Assembly (NCBI RefSeq): GCF_001636425.1
Contig: NZ_KV440953.1
Coordinates: forward strand, 260,847 to 324,846
DNA: 64,000 bases
Origin: Heyndrickxia acidicola
Lineage (GTDB): Bacteria; Bacillota; Bacilli; Bacillales; Bacillaceae_C
Direction: 5' to 3'
The notes beneath the pieces were generated by a model. It searched no databases. It was not told the origin of the DNA and saw nothing but the letters and a program-made list of their open reading frames with translations. Every line of letters starts with the position of its first letter. The stretch's first letter is position 1. Positions 48,750-58,739 of this stretch are shown piece by piece. Position numbers and translations under genes: made by a program.

Positions 48750-48942
48750 GATAAAGAGGAGTACCTATTGAACTCATGTTAAGCGAACCCGGGACAGTGG
48801 AAGCCGGGCCATGAAATCAGCAGGGAAGGCGCTTTGGAGCAGATTTTTAAAGTGGCTGCAAGGTGTGCGGCAAATAGGGTGGAACCGCGGGTAACTCTCG
48901 TCCCTATGCTTGTTATAAGCATAGGGACGAGAGTTTTTTAGT
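48750..48942 (+). promoter_or_regulatory. Glycine T-box riboswitch of glyQ-glyS
   Basis: The T-box sequence AGGGTGGAACCGCGGGT is at 48876-48892. A probable GGC glycine specifier lies at 48828-48830 (GGGAAGGCGCTTTGGAGC). It ends in a terminator with 19-base arms at 48893-48911 and 48917-48935 followed by T's. Uncharged tRNA-Gly pairing with TGGA would favour the antiterminator and glyQS expression. Confidence 0.93.
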
Positions 48943-49023
48943 TTTTCTATAGAAAACAGAGAATCTGCGGCAGTCCTTTCCCAATTTATCGTCTTTTTGC
49001 GGAAATTATGATGGAGGTGCAGG

Positions 49024-49914
49024 ATGAATATTCAAAATATGATCGTAACCTTGCAAAAGCATTGGTCTGAACAGGGCTGCCTGCTCATGCAATCATACGA
49101 TGTTGAAAAAGGTGCAGGGACTATGAGTCCGTATACATTCTTAAGGGCAATCGGGCCTGAGCCATGGAAAGTAGCATATGTAGAGCCATCCAGGAGACCG
49201 GCAGACGGCCGTTATGGAGAAAATCCTAACAGGCTTTATCAGCATCATCAATTTCAGGTTATTATTAAGCCGTCTCCCGATAACATTCAAGAGCTTTATT
49301 TACAATCATTAGAGAAGCTTGGTATTAATCCGTTAGAACATGATATACGATTTGTTGAAGACAACTGGGAAAATCCTTCTCTGGGCTGTGCAGGACTGGG
49401 CTGGGAAGTATGGCTCGATGGAATGGAAATCACTCAATTTACCTATTTTCAGCAAGTAGGGGGATTAGAGTGTAAACCCGTATCGGTTGAAATTACCTAC
49501 GGAATTGAACGTCTGGCGTCTTACATTCAAGATAAAGAGAATGTTTTCGATCTAGAATGGACCGAAGGCTTTACTTATCGTGATATTTTCTATCAGCCTG
49601 AATATGAGCATTCCAAGTATGCGTTTGAAACATCTAATCAAGAAATGCTATTTGATTTGTTTAATGTATATGAAAAAGAAGCGATTGCACAGATGGAAGA
49701 AGGATTGGTCCATCCAGCATATGATTATGTTCTAAAGTGCTCTCATGTCTTTAATCTTCTCGATGCAAAAGGAGCCATTTCTGTTACCGAAAGAACGTCT
49801 TATATTGGCAGAATGAGAACTTTGGCACGTAAAGTAGCCAAAACCTTTTATGCAGAACGGGAGAAACTTGGATTTCCAATGCTAAAACAGGGGGAGAGTG
49901 AAAATCATGAGTAA
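49024..49914 (+). CDS. glyQ: Glycyl-tRNA synthetase alpha chain
   Basis: 296 residues; [19 protein letters not shown], the class II motif region [14 protein letters not shown] and [15 protein letters not shown] are typical. GGAGGTGCAGG precedes ATG. Overlaps glyS by eight bases. Confidence 0.97.
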   Translation: MNIQNMIVTLQKHWSEQGCLLMQSYDVEKGAGTMSPYTFLRAIGPEPWKVAYVEPSRRPADGRYGENPNRLYQHHQFQVIIKPSPDNIQELYLQSLEKLGINPLEHDIRFVEDNWENPSLGCAGLGWEVWLDGMEITQFTYFQQVGGLECKPVSVEITYGIERLASYIQDKENVFDLEWTEGFTYRDIFYQPEYEHSKYAFETSNQEMLFDLFNVYEKEAIAQMEEGLVHPAYDYVLKCSHVFNLLDAKGAISVTERTSYIGRMRTLARKVAKTFYAEREKLGFPMLKQGESENHE

Positions 49915-51979
49915 GCGCGATTTTTTATTGGAAGTTGGTTTAGAAGAAATGCCTGCACGATTTGTGACGGATGCCATGAATCAATTAAACCAAAAACTCG
50001 AAAAATGGCTTGAAGAGAATAAAATTTCTTTTTCCGAAGTCATAAGCTTTTCGTCTCCAAGAAGACTAGCGGTTCTTGTCAAAGGAATGGCGGAATCACA
50101 AGAAGATATTCATGAAGAAGCAAAGGGACCAGCCAAGAAAATTGCTCAGGATGAAAGCGGCAATTGGTCAAAGGCAGCAATCGGTTTTTGCCGGGGACAG
50201 GGAATGTCAACGGACGATATATATTTTAAAGAAATAAAGGGTGTAGAATATGCCCATGTTAAAAAATTTATAAAAGGTCAAAAAACAGCTTCTCTTTTAC
50301 CGAACGTAGAACAGTTAATTACCAGCTTGAATTTTCCAAAGAATATGAAGTGGGCAGATTATGATCTTCGTTTCATCCGTCCAATCAAATGGCTGGTAGC
50401 TTTATTCGGAAAAGATGTGATTCCTTTTGAAATTACAAATGTATCCTCTGACCGCATCACATACGGACATCGATTCCTTGGACATGAAACAGAAATTCAT
50501 GAGCCTTCTGAATACGAAGCGCTTATGCTGAAGCAATACGTAGTTGTCGATCCAAAAGTAAGGAAAGAATCTATTCTGGAGCAGCTTCATCAGCTGGAGA
50601 AACAGAATAATTGGGTTATCCCAGTGGATGAAGATTTGCTGGAAGAGGTAACAAACCTGGTGGAATATCCAACTGCCTTATATGGAACCTTTAATGAGGA
50701 TTTCCTAAGATTGCCTGAACAAATTCTCATCACTTCCATGAAGGAACATCAAAGGTACTTTCCGGTGAAAGACCACAACGGAAATCTTCTTCCATTCTTT
50801 GTAACAGTTCGCAATGGTGACGATCAGCATCTTGATAAAGTAGCGAAAGGCAATGAGAAAGTGCTGCGGGCACGCTTATCGGATGCAGATTTCTTCTTTA
50901 ATGAAGATCAAAAGCTAAAGATCTCCGATGCCCTTAAAAAGTTGGAAACCATTGTCTATCATGAGAAAATTGGTACACTCTCCGAAAAAGTTGGCCGTAT
51001 CCGAAGCCTTACTGGGGAAATAGCGTCTTTAGTAGGAGTATCCACTCAGGAAAAATCACTTGCTGACAGAGCAGCTGAAATTTGTAAGTTTGACCTTGTG
51101 ACGCAAGTAGTTTATGAATTCCCTGAACTGCAAGGGTTTATGGGAGAAAAATACGCCCTTCAAAAAGGAGAAGCAAAAGAAGTTGCTGCGGCTATTAATG
51201 AACATTACAAGCCGCGTGATGCAGAAGACACTCCTGCTTCTACAGTGATTGGAGCAATCGTAGGGATAGCTGATAAGCTTGATACGATTGTTTCGAGTTT
51301 TGCCATTGATATCATTCCAACGGGTTCTCAGGATCCTTTTGCACTGAGAAGACAGGCTTCTGGTATTGTCCAAACGCTCTTGGAGAAGAATTGGGAGATT
51401 TCACTTGAAGAGCTTTTGAAGACAGCTATCCGTGTTGTTACGACTAGCGGCATTGGCAGCAAAAATGAAGCTGTGTTATTTGAAGAATTAAAATCATTCT
51501 TTAAGCTGCGTTTAAAATACTTGTTACAAGAAAACCAAATCAGATATGATATTATAGAGGCTATACTAAATAGCCCGCTTGATTCCGTACCTGCCTTCCT
51601 TGAGCGTGCTTCCGTATTGAATAAAGAAAAAGACAGGGAAGACTTTAAACAGGAGATTGAGGCTTTAAGCAGGGTTTTAAACATTGCAAGTAAAGCAGAA
51701 AATGTGAAAGAAATAGATTCAGGTTTGTTTGAAACTCCCCAGGAGCAGGAGCTGTATAACCGTTATCTTGAGATAGCACACAGTACAGATTCAGAACGAA
51801 ATATGGAAAAGGTGTTTAAAGATCTGGCCGCCCTGACTCCTGTGATCAATGATTATTTTGACAACACGATGGTAATGGCAAATGATGTGAGGGTAAAAGA
51901 AAACAGGCTTTCGCAAATGCGCAGTCTTGCCGACATCATTGAACGCTTTGCATCACTGAATGAAATTATAGTGAAGTAA
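49907..51979 (+). CDS. glyS: Glycyl-tRNA synthetase beta chain
   Basis: ATG 49907 ([19 protein letters not shown]) gives 690 residues. Contains the B5/HD-like domains and the C-terminal DALR anticodon-binding domain. The in-frame GTG nine bases upstream lies in the ribosome site. Confidence 0.97.
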   Translation: MSKRDFLLEVGLEEMPARFVTDAMNQLNQKLEKWLEENKISFSEVISFSSPRRLAVLVKGMAESQEDIHEEAKGPAKKIAQDESGNWSKAAIGFCRGQGMSTDDIYFKEIKGVEYAHVKKFIKGQKTASLLPNVEQLITSLNFPKNMKWADYDLRFIRPIKWLVALFGKDVIPFEITNVSSDRITYGHRFLGHETEIHEPSEYEALMLKQYVVVDPKVRKESILEQLHQLEKQNNWVIPVDEDLLEEVTNLVEYPTALYGTFNEDFLRLPEQILITSMKEHQRYFPVKDHNGNLLPFFVTVRNGDDQHLDKVAKGNEKVLRARLSDADFFFNEDQKLKISDALKKLETIVYHEKIGTLSEKVGRIRSLTGEIASLVGVSTQEKSLADRAAEICKFDLVTQVVYEFPELQGFMGEKYALQKGEAKEVAAAINEHYKPRDAEDTPASTVIGAIVGIADKLDTIVSSFAIDIIPTGSQDPFALRRQASGIVQTLLEKNWEISLEELLKTAIRVVTTSGIGSKNEAVLFEELKSFFKLRLKYLLQENQIRYDIIEAILNSPLDSVPAFLERASVLNKEKDREDFKQEIEALSRVLNIASKAENVKEIDSGLFETPQEQELYNRYLEIAHSTDSERNMEKVFKDLAALTPVINDYFDNTMVMANDVRVKENRLSQMRSLADIIERFASLNEIIVK

Positions 51980-52002
51980 ACAGGGCATCTCCATTATCTT
52001 AT

Positions 52003-52107
52003 GGCTCTGTTAATGATCAATGTTGATTTTACATTCATTTGATTGGAGCGGCAGGCTCAGGACTCCGTCCGCCCGCAGCGGAAATCAACAGGAAGATTGA
52101 CAGAGCC
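52003..52107. repeat. Short family C repeat between glyS and ccpN
   Basis: Arms GGCTCTGTTAA (52003) and TTGACAGAGCC (to 52107) enclose CAATGTTGATTTTACATTC, GATTGGAGCGGCAGG, CCGCCCGCAGCGG and AAATCAACAGG. 105 bases, an internally shortened copy. Confidence 0.65.
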
Positions 52108-52145
52108 TATCTTATAAATAATAGAAAATGGAGATAGGTCCCCCT

Positions 52146-52308
52146 TGGACACTTTTTGTAAAAACTGCCTTCGGTGGTATAGGCTAAAAGTTGATGTGAA
52201 TATTCTTTAGCCGCTAAAAAGGATAGAATAACGATTTTACCCATGTGTTAAAGCAATAATCTATGCAAAAACTGCCTATAAAAAATTAAGGCAAAAAAAG
52301 TGTCCAAT
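52146..52308. repeat. Family D-like element bounded by a 13-base inverted repeat
   Basis: TTGGACACTTTTT (52146-52158) is complementary to the right end at about 52294-52308 (AAAAAGTGTCCAA). Inside, AAAGCAATAATCTATGCAAA and ACTGCCT match the left end of family D in reverse. It lies just upstream of ccpN. Confidence 0.5.
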
Positions 52309-52361
52309 TTTAAATATCCATTTTAAAGTATGGGCAGGTTCACCTTATCAAGTGCAGTTAG

Positions 52362-53000
52362 GTGGTGGGGACAATACAATTAAATAGCCGGCAAGAACGA
52401 ATTTTACAAATTGTAAAAGACAATGGTCCGATAACAGGAGAACATATCGCGGACCAATTGAATCTTACGAGAGCAACACTTCGCCCGGATTTGGCCATTT
52501 TGACAATGGCTGGATATCTGGATGCTCGTCCTCGTGTCGGGTACTTTTATACAGGGAAAACGAAAACACAGCTTTTAACAGAGAACCTGAATAATATTTT
52601 TGTGAAGGACTTCCAATCCCTTCCTGTTGTGGTGAAAGAAAATGTGTCTGTGTACGACGCAATTGTTACCGTTTTTTTGGAGGATGTAGGAACCCTTTTT
52701 GTTGTTGACGAAAATTCCTGCTTAGTCGGTGTTCTTTCCCGTAAGGATTTGTTACGAGCAAGCATTGGGAAGCATGAACTCTCATCCCTTCCAGTGAATA
52801 TAATTATGACCAGAATGCCAAATATTACGGTTTGCCAGAAGGAAGACCTTTTAATAGAGGTTGCAAAAAATTTAATAGAAAAGCAAATAGATTCTGTACC
52901 TGTTGTAAAGGAATCAGAGGCAGGATTTGAAGTGATTGGCCGCGTAACAAAAACCAATATCACAAAAGCTTTTGTTGCCCTTGCGGATGACGATTTATAG
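52362..53000 (+). CDS. ccpN: CcpN, transcription repressor of gluconeogenesis
   Basis: 212 residues (YqzB). Winged HTH (SRQERILQIVKDNGPITGEHIADQLNLTRATLRPDL) and two CBS domains (VKENVSVYDAIVTVFLEDVGTLFVVD; IIMTRMPNITVC). Represses gapB and pckA on glucose. GTG 52362 or GTG 52365 is the start; the ribosome site is weak. Followed by its usual partner gene. Confidence 0.93.
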   Translation: MVGTIQLNSRQERILQIVKDNGPITGEHIADQLNLTRATLRPDLAILTMAGYLDARPRVGYFYTGKTKTQLLTENLNNIFVKDFQSLPVVVKENVSVYDAIVTVFLEDVGTLFVVDENSCLVGVLSRKDLLRASIGKHELSSLPVNIIMTRMPNITVCQKEDLLIEVAKNLIEKQIDSVPVVKESEAGFEVIGRVTKTNITKAFVALADDDL

Positions 53001-53025
53001 TTTTTCATAGGACGGTGAAACATGG

Positions 53026-53832
53026 ATGACAAGACCATTTGTTTATGTCGTGTCAGATTCGGTCGGTGAAACTGCGGAACTAGTAGCAAAAGCAGTAATC
53101 AGCCAATTTAACGGGAAAGATGCGGAAATCAAGCGTTTTCCATATATTGAAGATTTCCAGCACATTGATGAAGTCATTTCATTGGCGAATATTAATAATG
53201 GAATCATAATATATACATTAGTAAAGCCTGACATTAGAAAGTATATAAATAATCAGGCTGAACGCTATAATATATGGACGTTGGATATTATTGGACCTTT
53301 AATGGATAAACTTCAAAACATATATGGGAAAATTCCTTTATATGAGCCGGGGCTTGTCAGAAAACTTGATGAAGATTACTTCAAAAAAGTGGAAGCCATT
53401 GAGTTTGCTGTAAAATATGACGATGGCAGGGACCCAAGAGGGATTTTAAAAGCAGACATTATTCTGATTGGTGTTTCCAGAACATCCAAAACGCCGCTGT
53501 CACAATATTTGGCCCATAAGCGCTTGAAAGTGGCGAACGTGCCTCTTGTTCCGGAAGTAGACCCGCCAGAGGAATTATTCAAAGTATCGCCTGAAAAATG
53601 CTTCGGATTAAGAATCAGTCCGGAAAAACTAAACCATATAAGGAAAGAAAGGCTGATTTCCTTAGGCTTGAATGATGAAGCAAGCTATGCAAATATTGAA
53701 CGTATTAAAGCTGAAATAGAATATTTTGATAAGATATCCCAAAAAATTGGCTGCCAGGTCATCGATGTAACCAATAAAGCTGTGGAAGAAACGGCTAATA
53801 TTATTATTAGCGAGGTACAAAACAAACGATAG
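53026..53832 (+). CDS. yqfL: Pyruvate, phosphate dikinase regulatory protein (YqfL)
   Basis: 268 residues, DUF299 bifunctional kinase/pyrophosphorylase. P-loop-like [17 protein letters not shown] near residue 148 and [16 protein letters not shown] at the start. In B. subtilis it modulates CcpN activity; no ppdK gene is in view. Confidence 0.94.
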   Translation: MTRPFVYVVSDSVGETAELVAKAVISQFNGKDAEIKRFPYIEDFQHIDEVISLANINNGIIIYTLVKPDIRKYINNQAERYNIWTLDIIGPLMDKLQNIYGKIPLYEPGLVRKLDEDYFKKVEAIEFAVKYDDGRDPRGILKADIILIGVSRTSKTPLSQYLAHKRLKVANVPLVPEVDPPEELFKVSPEKCFGLRISPEKLNHIRKERLISLGLNDEASYANIERIKAEIEYFDKISQKIGCQVIDVTNKAVEETANIIISEVQNKR

Positions 53833-53872
53833 CACATAATCTGTCCGGTTATGTGTTTGTTTTCTGTTTGTT
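53831..53872 (+). terminator. Terminator after yqfL
   Basis: CACATAA and TTATGTG arms around CTGTCCGG, followed by TTTGTTTTCTGTTTG. Confidence 0.65.
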
Positions 53873-53899
53873 CTTTCTGTGCGAAGGTTTTTAAAAAAT

Positions 53900-53985
53900 A
53901 GCTCAATGTTGACTTTAAACCAATGTTGAATGGAGATGATTAGCGAGATTCCTGCTTAACAGAGCCTAAAATAAAAGGCTCTGAT
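53900..53985. repeat. Family C remnant between yqfL and yqxD
   Basis: AGCTCAATGTTGACTTTAAAC, AATGTTGAATGGAGATGATTAGCGAGATTCCTGC, then AGAGCCT (53961-53967) facing AGGCTCT (53976-53982). The rest of 53986-54099 shows another AGCTCATTTTCTTTC fragment and no gene. Confidence 0.45.
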
Positions 53986-54099
53986 TCATTTCCATGTTGA
54001 TATTAGCCTTTTTTCAGCTCATTTTCTTTCAGTCATTCTTAAGGAAATGTGAAACGTCTGTTAATATGCTAAAAAGTCCATTAACGAAGTAAAAAAAAG

Positions 54100-54128
54100 T
54101 AGTCAAATGCAATTAAATATACTATAAT
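54100..54128 (+). promoter_or_regulatory. Candidate SigA promoter of yqxD-dnaG-sigA
   Basis: TAGTCA (54100-54105), 17 bases, TATAAT (54123-54128). The long leader to yqxD (about 165 bases) leaves room for other promoters. Confidence 0.5.
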
Positions 54129-54295
54129 AAAAAATTGTGATAAAAATGTATAGAAACTAGGTTTAGAGTGAAGATTTAAGGAATAAACTAATTACTGGTA
54201 TATGTCAAGGGGAAAATAAAAAAAGTATTCGACACAGCCTAAATTACTTTAGAGAGAGTTTGCAAAGAAAGAAGGATTCTGTGGAGTGATGTAGA

Positions 54296-54781
54296 ATAGA
54301 TACTATTACAGAATTAACTCAGCCCGCCATATTTGTTGACGCTGATTCCTGCCCTGTTAAAAACGAAATTGCTCATATTTCAATGGAATTTCGTTTGCAT
54401 GTTGTCTTTGTAGCATCCTATGCTCATAAGACTGCAGAATCCCAATATGGAAAATGGATATATGTTGACCCTGATAAGGAATCTGCGGATCTTTATATCC
54501 TGAACCATGTAAGGAAATATGATGTTGTGGTCACACAGGATATCGGATTAGCCAGCATGCTTCTTCCAAAAAGGGTTTATTCCATATCTCCCAGGGGAAG
54601 GGAATATAAGGAAGATATGATAGCGACAGCGCTTGATCTAAGATATTTGTCCGCAAAAGCAAGGCGGCAAGGCAAATATGACAAAGGGCCAAAAGCGTTT
54701 AAGACGGAGGATCGAAAGGCTTTTACAAAAAAGTTCGCTGAGATTTTGTCGAAAATTGTAAGCGGAGAAAGAAACATTTAA
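54296..54781 (+). CDS. yqxD: YqxD/YaiI (UPF0178) protein; no standard start codon in frame
   Basis: The frame carries IFVDADSCPVKNEI, then YVDPDKESADLYILNHV, DVVVTQDIGLASMLLPK and a tail TKGPK-like KGPKAFKTEDRKAF, all diagnostic of the PIN-like UPF0178 family. The frame opens after TGA 54287-54289 with no ATG, GTG or TTG before the VDAD motif. ATA 54296 lies nine bases after GGAG (161 residues); ATT 54305 is another option. The internal ATG 54383 would remove the conserved VDAD-CPVK part. A single-base indel near 54292 would instead restore an ATG at 54289. Confidence 0.8.
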   Translation: MDTITELTQPAIFVDADSCPVKNEIAHISMEFRLHVVFVASYAHKTAESQYGKWIYVDPDKESADLYILNHVRKYDVVVTQDIGLASMLLPKRVYSISPRGREYKEDMIATALDLRYLSAKARRQGKYDKGPKAFKTEDRKAFTKKFAEILSKIVSGERNI

Positions 54782-54798
54782 GCAATGGGGATGTTTTC

Positions 54799-56613
54799 GT
54801 GGCAGGAATGATTCCTGATGAAAAAATCAATCAGATACGACAAGCAAATGATATTGTAGATGTAATAGGAGATTATATTCATCTAAAAAAACAAGGCCGA
54901 AATTATTTTGGCTTATGTCCATTCCATGGTGAGAATACACCTTCCTTTTCTGTTTCAGCAGATAAACAAATTTACCACTGCTTTGGCTGCGGAATGGGAG
55001 GAAATGTTTTTTCCTTTATTATGGATATTGACGGTGCAAGCTTTCAAGAAGCCGTTGTTAAACTGGCCGAAAGAGCCGATATCGATATTGGCGTGACTCT
55101 CGGTGATCAAGACGCAGGCAGCGCAAGGGTTTCAAGTGAAGCCAGGCAAATGATTGAAGCACATGAGTTGTTACGTAAATTCTACCATCATTTGTTAATA
55201 AATACAAAAGAGGGCCAGCACGCACTAGAGTATTTATTAGAAAGAGGTTTTACAAAAGAGAGCATCGATAAATTTCAAATAGGCTATGCATTGCCCACCT
55301 GGGATTTTACTGTGAAGCTCTTGCAAAAGCGGGGATATTCCTTATCAGTCTTGGAAAAGGCAGGCTTAATCATTAAGCGTGAAGAGGAAAATTCTTTTTT
55401 TGACCGGTTCCGAAATAGGATAATGTTCCCGATATTGGATCCTAAAGGAGTACCGGTGGCATTTGCTGGCCGTGCGATTGAAAAAAATGATCAGCCGAAG
55501 TACTTAAATAGTCCTGAAACAGATATATTTAATAAAAGTTCCATCCTTTATAACTGGAACCATGCCCGAAGCTCCATTAAAAAACAGCAGCAGATCATTC
55601 TCTTTGAAGGATTTGCAGACGTTATATCTGCTGATAGGGCAGGTATTCATAATGGGGTAGCAACTATGGGTACATCCCTCACGGATCAGCATGTGCAGCT
55701 TATCCGCCGTACTACTGATTCCGTTGTTATAAGCTACGATTCCGATAAGGCAGGGACCGATGCAGCATACAGAGCAGCTGAAATGCTGATAAAAAATGGC
55801 TGCCAGGTGAAGATTGCCAGGATGCGGGATGGCCTTGATCCTGATGAGTATATTAAAAAATTTGGACCTGAAAAATTCCAGCATGATGTAATTGGCGGGA
55901 GCCTTACGTTCATGGCGTTTAAAATGCAGTATTTTCGTATGGGAAAAAATCTTCAAAATGAAGGAGAAAAACTGCAGTATATAGAAGAAATAATTAAAGA
56001 AATAGCTAAGCTGGAGAAAGCCATAGAGCGCGAGCATTATATGAAACAGCTTGCAGACGAATTTGATATTTCGCTGGAAGCATTAAGCGCTCAGCAACAG
56101 CAGGTTTATTTCAAGGAAAAGAAAAAAAATCCAAACGGATATCAAGAAATAAAGCCTAACCGAATATATATACAGAATGAATCAAAGCTTTTTCCAGCCC
56201 ATCATAATGCGGAGAGGTGCTTGCTTGCACACATGCTGCGTGATGACCAGCTGGCTTTTAAAATAAATGACATGCTGCAAGGTTCCACGTTTCACTATGA
56301 TGAGCACCAGGCCGTTTTTACCTATCTTCTTGGATATTATGAAGACGGAAACGAGCCGAGCGCCAGTTCATTTTTGAATTATTTACCAGACGAAAAGCTT
56401 CGCAGAGTCGTTACAAATATCGAAATGATGTCTTTAAACCTTGAAATAAGCGAAGGCGAACTTGAAGACTATGTGAAGCAAGTGTTGAAACAACATAAAA
56501 TGTTAAAGATAAAAGAAAAAGAAAACGACCAAAAAGCAGCCGAGAGGGAAAATGACTTGGCAAGGGCTTTGCATCTGGCAAACGAAATTATTCAGCTTCG
56601 CAAGACTTTATAG
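54799..56613 (+). CDS. dnaG: DNA primase
   Basis: 604 residues from GTG 54799. Zinc-ribbon CPFHGENTPSF...HCFGCGMGG, the primase core (FEGFADVISA and YDSDKAG Toprim motifs) and the C-terminal DnaB-binding domain. 17 bases after yqxD. Confidence 0.97.
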   Translation: MAGMIPDEKINQIRQANDIVDVIGDYIHLKKQGRNYFGLCPFHGENTPSFSVSADKQIYHCFGCGMGGNVFSFIMDIDGASFQEAVVKLAERADIDIGVTLGDQDAGSARVSSEARQMIEAHELLRKFYHHLLINTKEGQHALEYLLERGFTKESIDKFQIGYALPTWDFTVKLLQKRGYSLSVLEKAGLIIKREEENSFFDRFRNRIMFPILDPKGVPVAFAGRAIEKNDQPKYLNSPETDIFNKSSILYNWNHARSSIKKQQQIILFEGFADVISADRAGIHNGVATMGTSLTDQHVQLIRRTTDSVVISYDSDKAGTDAAYRAAEMLIKNGCQVKIARMRDGLDPDEYIKKFGPEKFQHDVIGGSLTFMAFKMQYFRMGKNLQNEGEKLQYIEEIIKEIAKLEKAIEREHYMKQLADEFDISLEALSAQQQQVYFKEKKKNPNGYQEIKPNRIYIQNESKLFPAHHNAERCLLAHMLRDDQLAFKINDMLQGSTFHYDEHQAVFTYLLGYYEDGNEPSASSFLNYLPDEKLRRVVTNIEMMSLNLEISEGELEDYVKQVLKQHKMLKIKEKENDQKAAERENDLARALHLANEIIQLRKTL

Positions 56614-56655
56614 CTGCCTAAACACGTTTTGAAATAGTTGGAAGGAGGGGAACAT

Positions 56656-57792
56656 ATGGCTGAAAAATCAGCTCGTTCCAAAGAAGTAGAATCAGAATTA
56701 ACAGTAGATCAAGCAAAAGAGCAGTTAATTGAACGCGGTAAACAGCGCGGTACTATAACATACGAGGTCATTTCAGGAAAGTTAAGTCATTTTGAACTGG
56801 ACTCTGATCAAATGGATGAATTTTATGAACAATTAGGTGAGCAGGGCATTGAAATTCTTGAAGATAATGATGAAGATGATGAGGATGCACCTGACCTTCT
56901 TGAATTAGAAAAAGATGATGAAGAAGAATTTGATCTTAATGACTTAAGCGTTCCTCCGGGTGTGAAAATTAATGATCCAGTCCGTATGTACCTAAAAGAA
57001 ATTGGACGTGTAGATCTTCTTTCAGCTAAAGAAGAAATCGAATTGGCAAAGCGTATTGAGCAAGGAGACGAAGAAGCAAAAAGACGTCTTGCAGAAGCAA
57101 ACCTGCGTCTTGTTGTCAGTATTGCTAAAAGATACGTTGGACGTGGAATGTTATTCCTTGACTTAATTCAGGAAGGTAACATGGGCCTAATAAAAGCCGT
57201 TGAGAAATTTGATTATCAAAAAGGATATAAATTCAGTACGTATGCAACATGGTGGATTCGCCAGGCGATTACTCGTGCTATTGCCGATCAGGCAAGAACC
57301 ATCCGTATACCGGTTCATATGGTTGAGACAATAAACAAGTTAATACGTGTACAGCGACAGCTGCTTCAGGATCTTGGGAGAGAACCTTCACCTGAAGAAA
57401 TTGCGGAAGAAATGGATCTGACTCCTGAAAAGGTTCGTGAGATTTTGAAAATCGCACAGGAGCCTGTTTCTCTTGAAACACCAATTGGTGAAGAAGACGA
57501 TTCCCATCTTGGAGACTTTATTGAAGATCAGGATGCTACATCTCCTTCTGAGCATGCGGCCTATGAGTTGTTGAAAGAGCAGCTGGAGGACGTTCTGGAT
57601 ACTTTAACAGATCGCGAAGAGAATGTGCTTCGTCTCCGTTTTGGACTGGATGATGGCCGTACTAGAACACTTGAGGAAGTAGGCAAGGTGTTTGGTGTAA
57701 CTCGTGAGCGTATCCGCCAAATTGAGGCAAAAGCACTTCGTAAATTACGCCATCCAAGCAGAAGCAAAAGACTGAAGGACTTTTTAGAGTAA
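56656..57792 (+). CDS. sigA: Housekeeping sigma factor SigA (RpoD)
   Basis: ATG 56656 after GGAGGGGAACAT gives 378 residues ([15 protein letters not shown]). Region 1.1, an acidic stretch, region 2 ([47 protein letters not shown]), region 3 and region 4 ([21 protein letters not shown]) are intact. Confidence 0.98.
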   Translation: MAEKSARSKEVESELTVDQAKEQLIERGKQRGTITYEVISGKLSHFELDSDQMDEFYEQLGEQGIEILEDNDEDDEDAPDLLELEKDDEEEFDLNDLSVPPGVKINDPVRMYLKEIGRVDLLSAKEEIELAKRIEQGDEEAKRRLAEANLRLVVSIAKRYVGRGMLFLDLIQEGNMGLIKAVEKFDYQKGYKFSTYATWWIRQAITRAIADQARTIRIPVHMVETINKLIRVQRQLLQDLGREPSPEEIAEEMDLTPEKVREILKIAQEPVSLETPIGEEDDSHLGDFIEDQDATSPSEHAAYELLKEQLEDVLDTLTDREENVLRLRFGLDDGRTRTLEEVGKVFGVTRERIRQIEAKALRKLRHPSRSKRLKDFLE

Positions 57793-57840
57793 ATCCCAAC
57801 CCTTTGCTGGTGTCTGATTTCTTTCTATAACAGTGCCAGG

Positions 57841-57878
57841 ATAGTTTACTTCATTATTGAAGTAAACTATTTTTTTTG
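57841..57878 (+). terminator. Terminator of yqxD-dnaG-sigA
   Basis: ATAGTTTACTTCA and its complement TGAAGTAAACTAT surround TTAT, followed by TTTTTTT. Confidence 0.92.
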
Positions 57879-57904
57879 ATGTATAAGAAAGTAATGTTGT
57901 CTCT

Positions 57905-58037
57905 ATTCAGTTCCAGTCTCTGTCGGGTAGCGGATTTCTATGTCTACTCCCTTCGATAAGTCAACATCTGTTTCCTTTATCTCAGTCGAAGACTCTGAAA
58001 TCCGTACGCCGATGAGCAAGGCGCTTTTACTTTTCCT
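57905..58037. repeat. Family B repeat, internally deleted, after sigA
   Basis: CAGTTCCAGTCTCTGTCGGGTAGC at the left, CTTCGATAAGTCAACATC joined straight to TGTTTCCTTTATCTCAG, and CGCCGATGAGCAAGGCGCTT at the right. The central CAGCTCGTAAACAGCCTCGC segment is missing. Confidence 0.65.
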
Positions 58038-58107
58038 TACTTTTATACCTTAAAAAAAGGAATTTTTACCTGTTTTCTCGAATGTTTATATAGGATGTGT
58101 TGCATAT

Positions 58108-58638
58108 ATGAATGATTCACGAAAAAAAACAATCATAAAAGAAATTTTATTTTGGAAGGAACACAATATGCTCCCAGGAAATTATTGTGACTTTTTATTG
58201 GCCATGTATCAGGATGATACCGAATCGCTGATCAAAGAATCAGGGAAAAAACAAAATAAGTTAGTGATATATCTTTCCGTGATTTGCTTAATTTTGTGTA
58301 TAGCGGTATTTGTCATTTATTTTACTGAATTGGCTTTCATTTTGCAAACAGTGTTTTTGACAGTTTTTGTCGTTTTATTTCTAATTTTAGGGATTTATTA
58401 TTTTAAAAAAGAATATTGGTATTTCATTTTCTTCCTGGGATCCGCACTGTTATTACTTCTGCTTTCCATTTTTCTAAACGATAAGTTGTTTCATAACGAT
58501 TCGCGAGTACTTGTCACAACTCTTATATTAAATTGCACAATTTGGATTTTTGCGGGTTGGAAGCTTAAATTAAGGTCCTTTTTATTTGCAGGGATAATTG
58601 GCATTATCACTATCGCTATTTCTATTTCAGTATATTAA
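58108..58638 (+). CDS. Unknown multi-pass membrane protein
   Basis: 176 residues. A hydrophilic N-terminus with ILFWKEHNMLPGNYCDFLLAMY (residues 13-34) is followed by about five helices (52-72, 75-98, 103-123, 132-149, 156-174). I recall similar WKEHNMLP-type starts in Bacillaceae membrane proteins but cannot name a family with certainty. ATG 58108 has no strong ribosome site. It is not in the B. subtilis sigA-cccA interval. Confidence 0.75.
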   Translation: MNDSRKKTIIKEILFWKEHNMLPGNYCDFLLAMYQDDTESLIKESGKKQNKLVIYLSVICLILCIAVFVIYFTELAFILQTVFLTVFVVLFLILGIYYFKKEYWYFIFFLGSALLLLLLSIFLNDKLFHNDSRVLVTTLILNCTIWIFAGWKLKLRSFLFAGIIGIITIAISISVY

Positions 58639-58663
58639 TGGAGTTTTTGAAAGCTTTTAAAAG

Positions 58664-58693
58664 TTGAGAAAATTATTCTGTTTCCATTATAAT
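58664..58693 (+). promoter_or_regulatory. SigA promoter of the acyl-CoA dehydrogenase gene
   Basis: TTGAGA (58664-58669), 18 bases, TATAAT (58688-58693). Confidence 0.6.
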
Positions 58694-58739
58694 AGAAAAT
58701 GAAAGCGCCTACAAGAGCGACGAATTGAGGGGGATGAAC

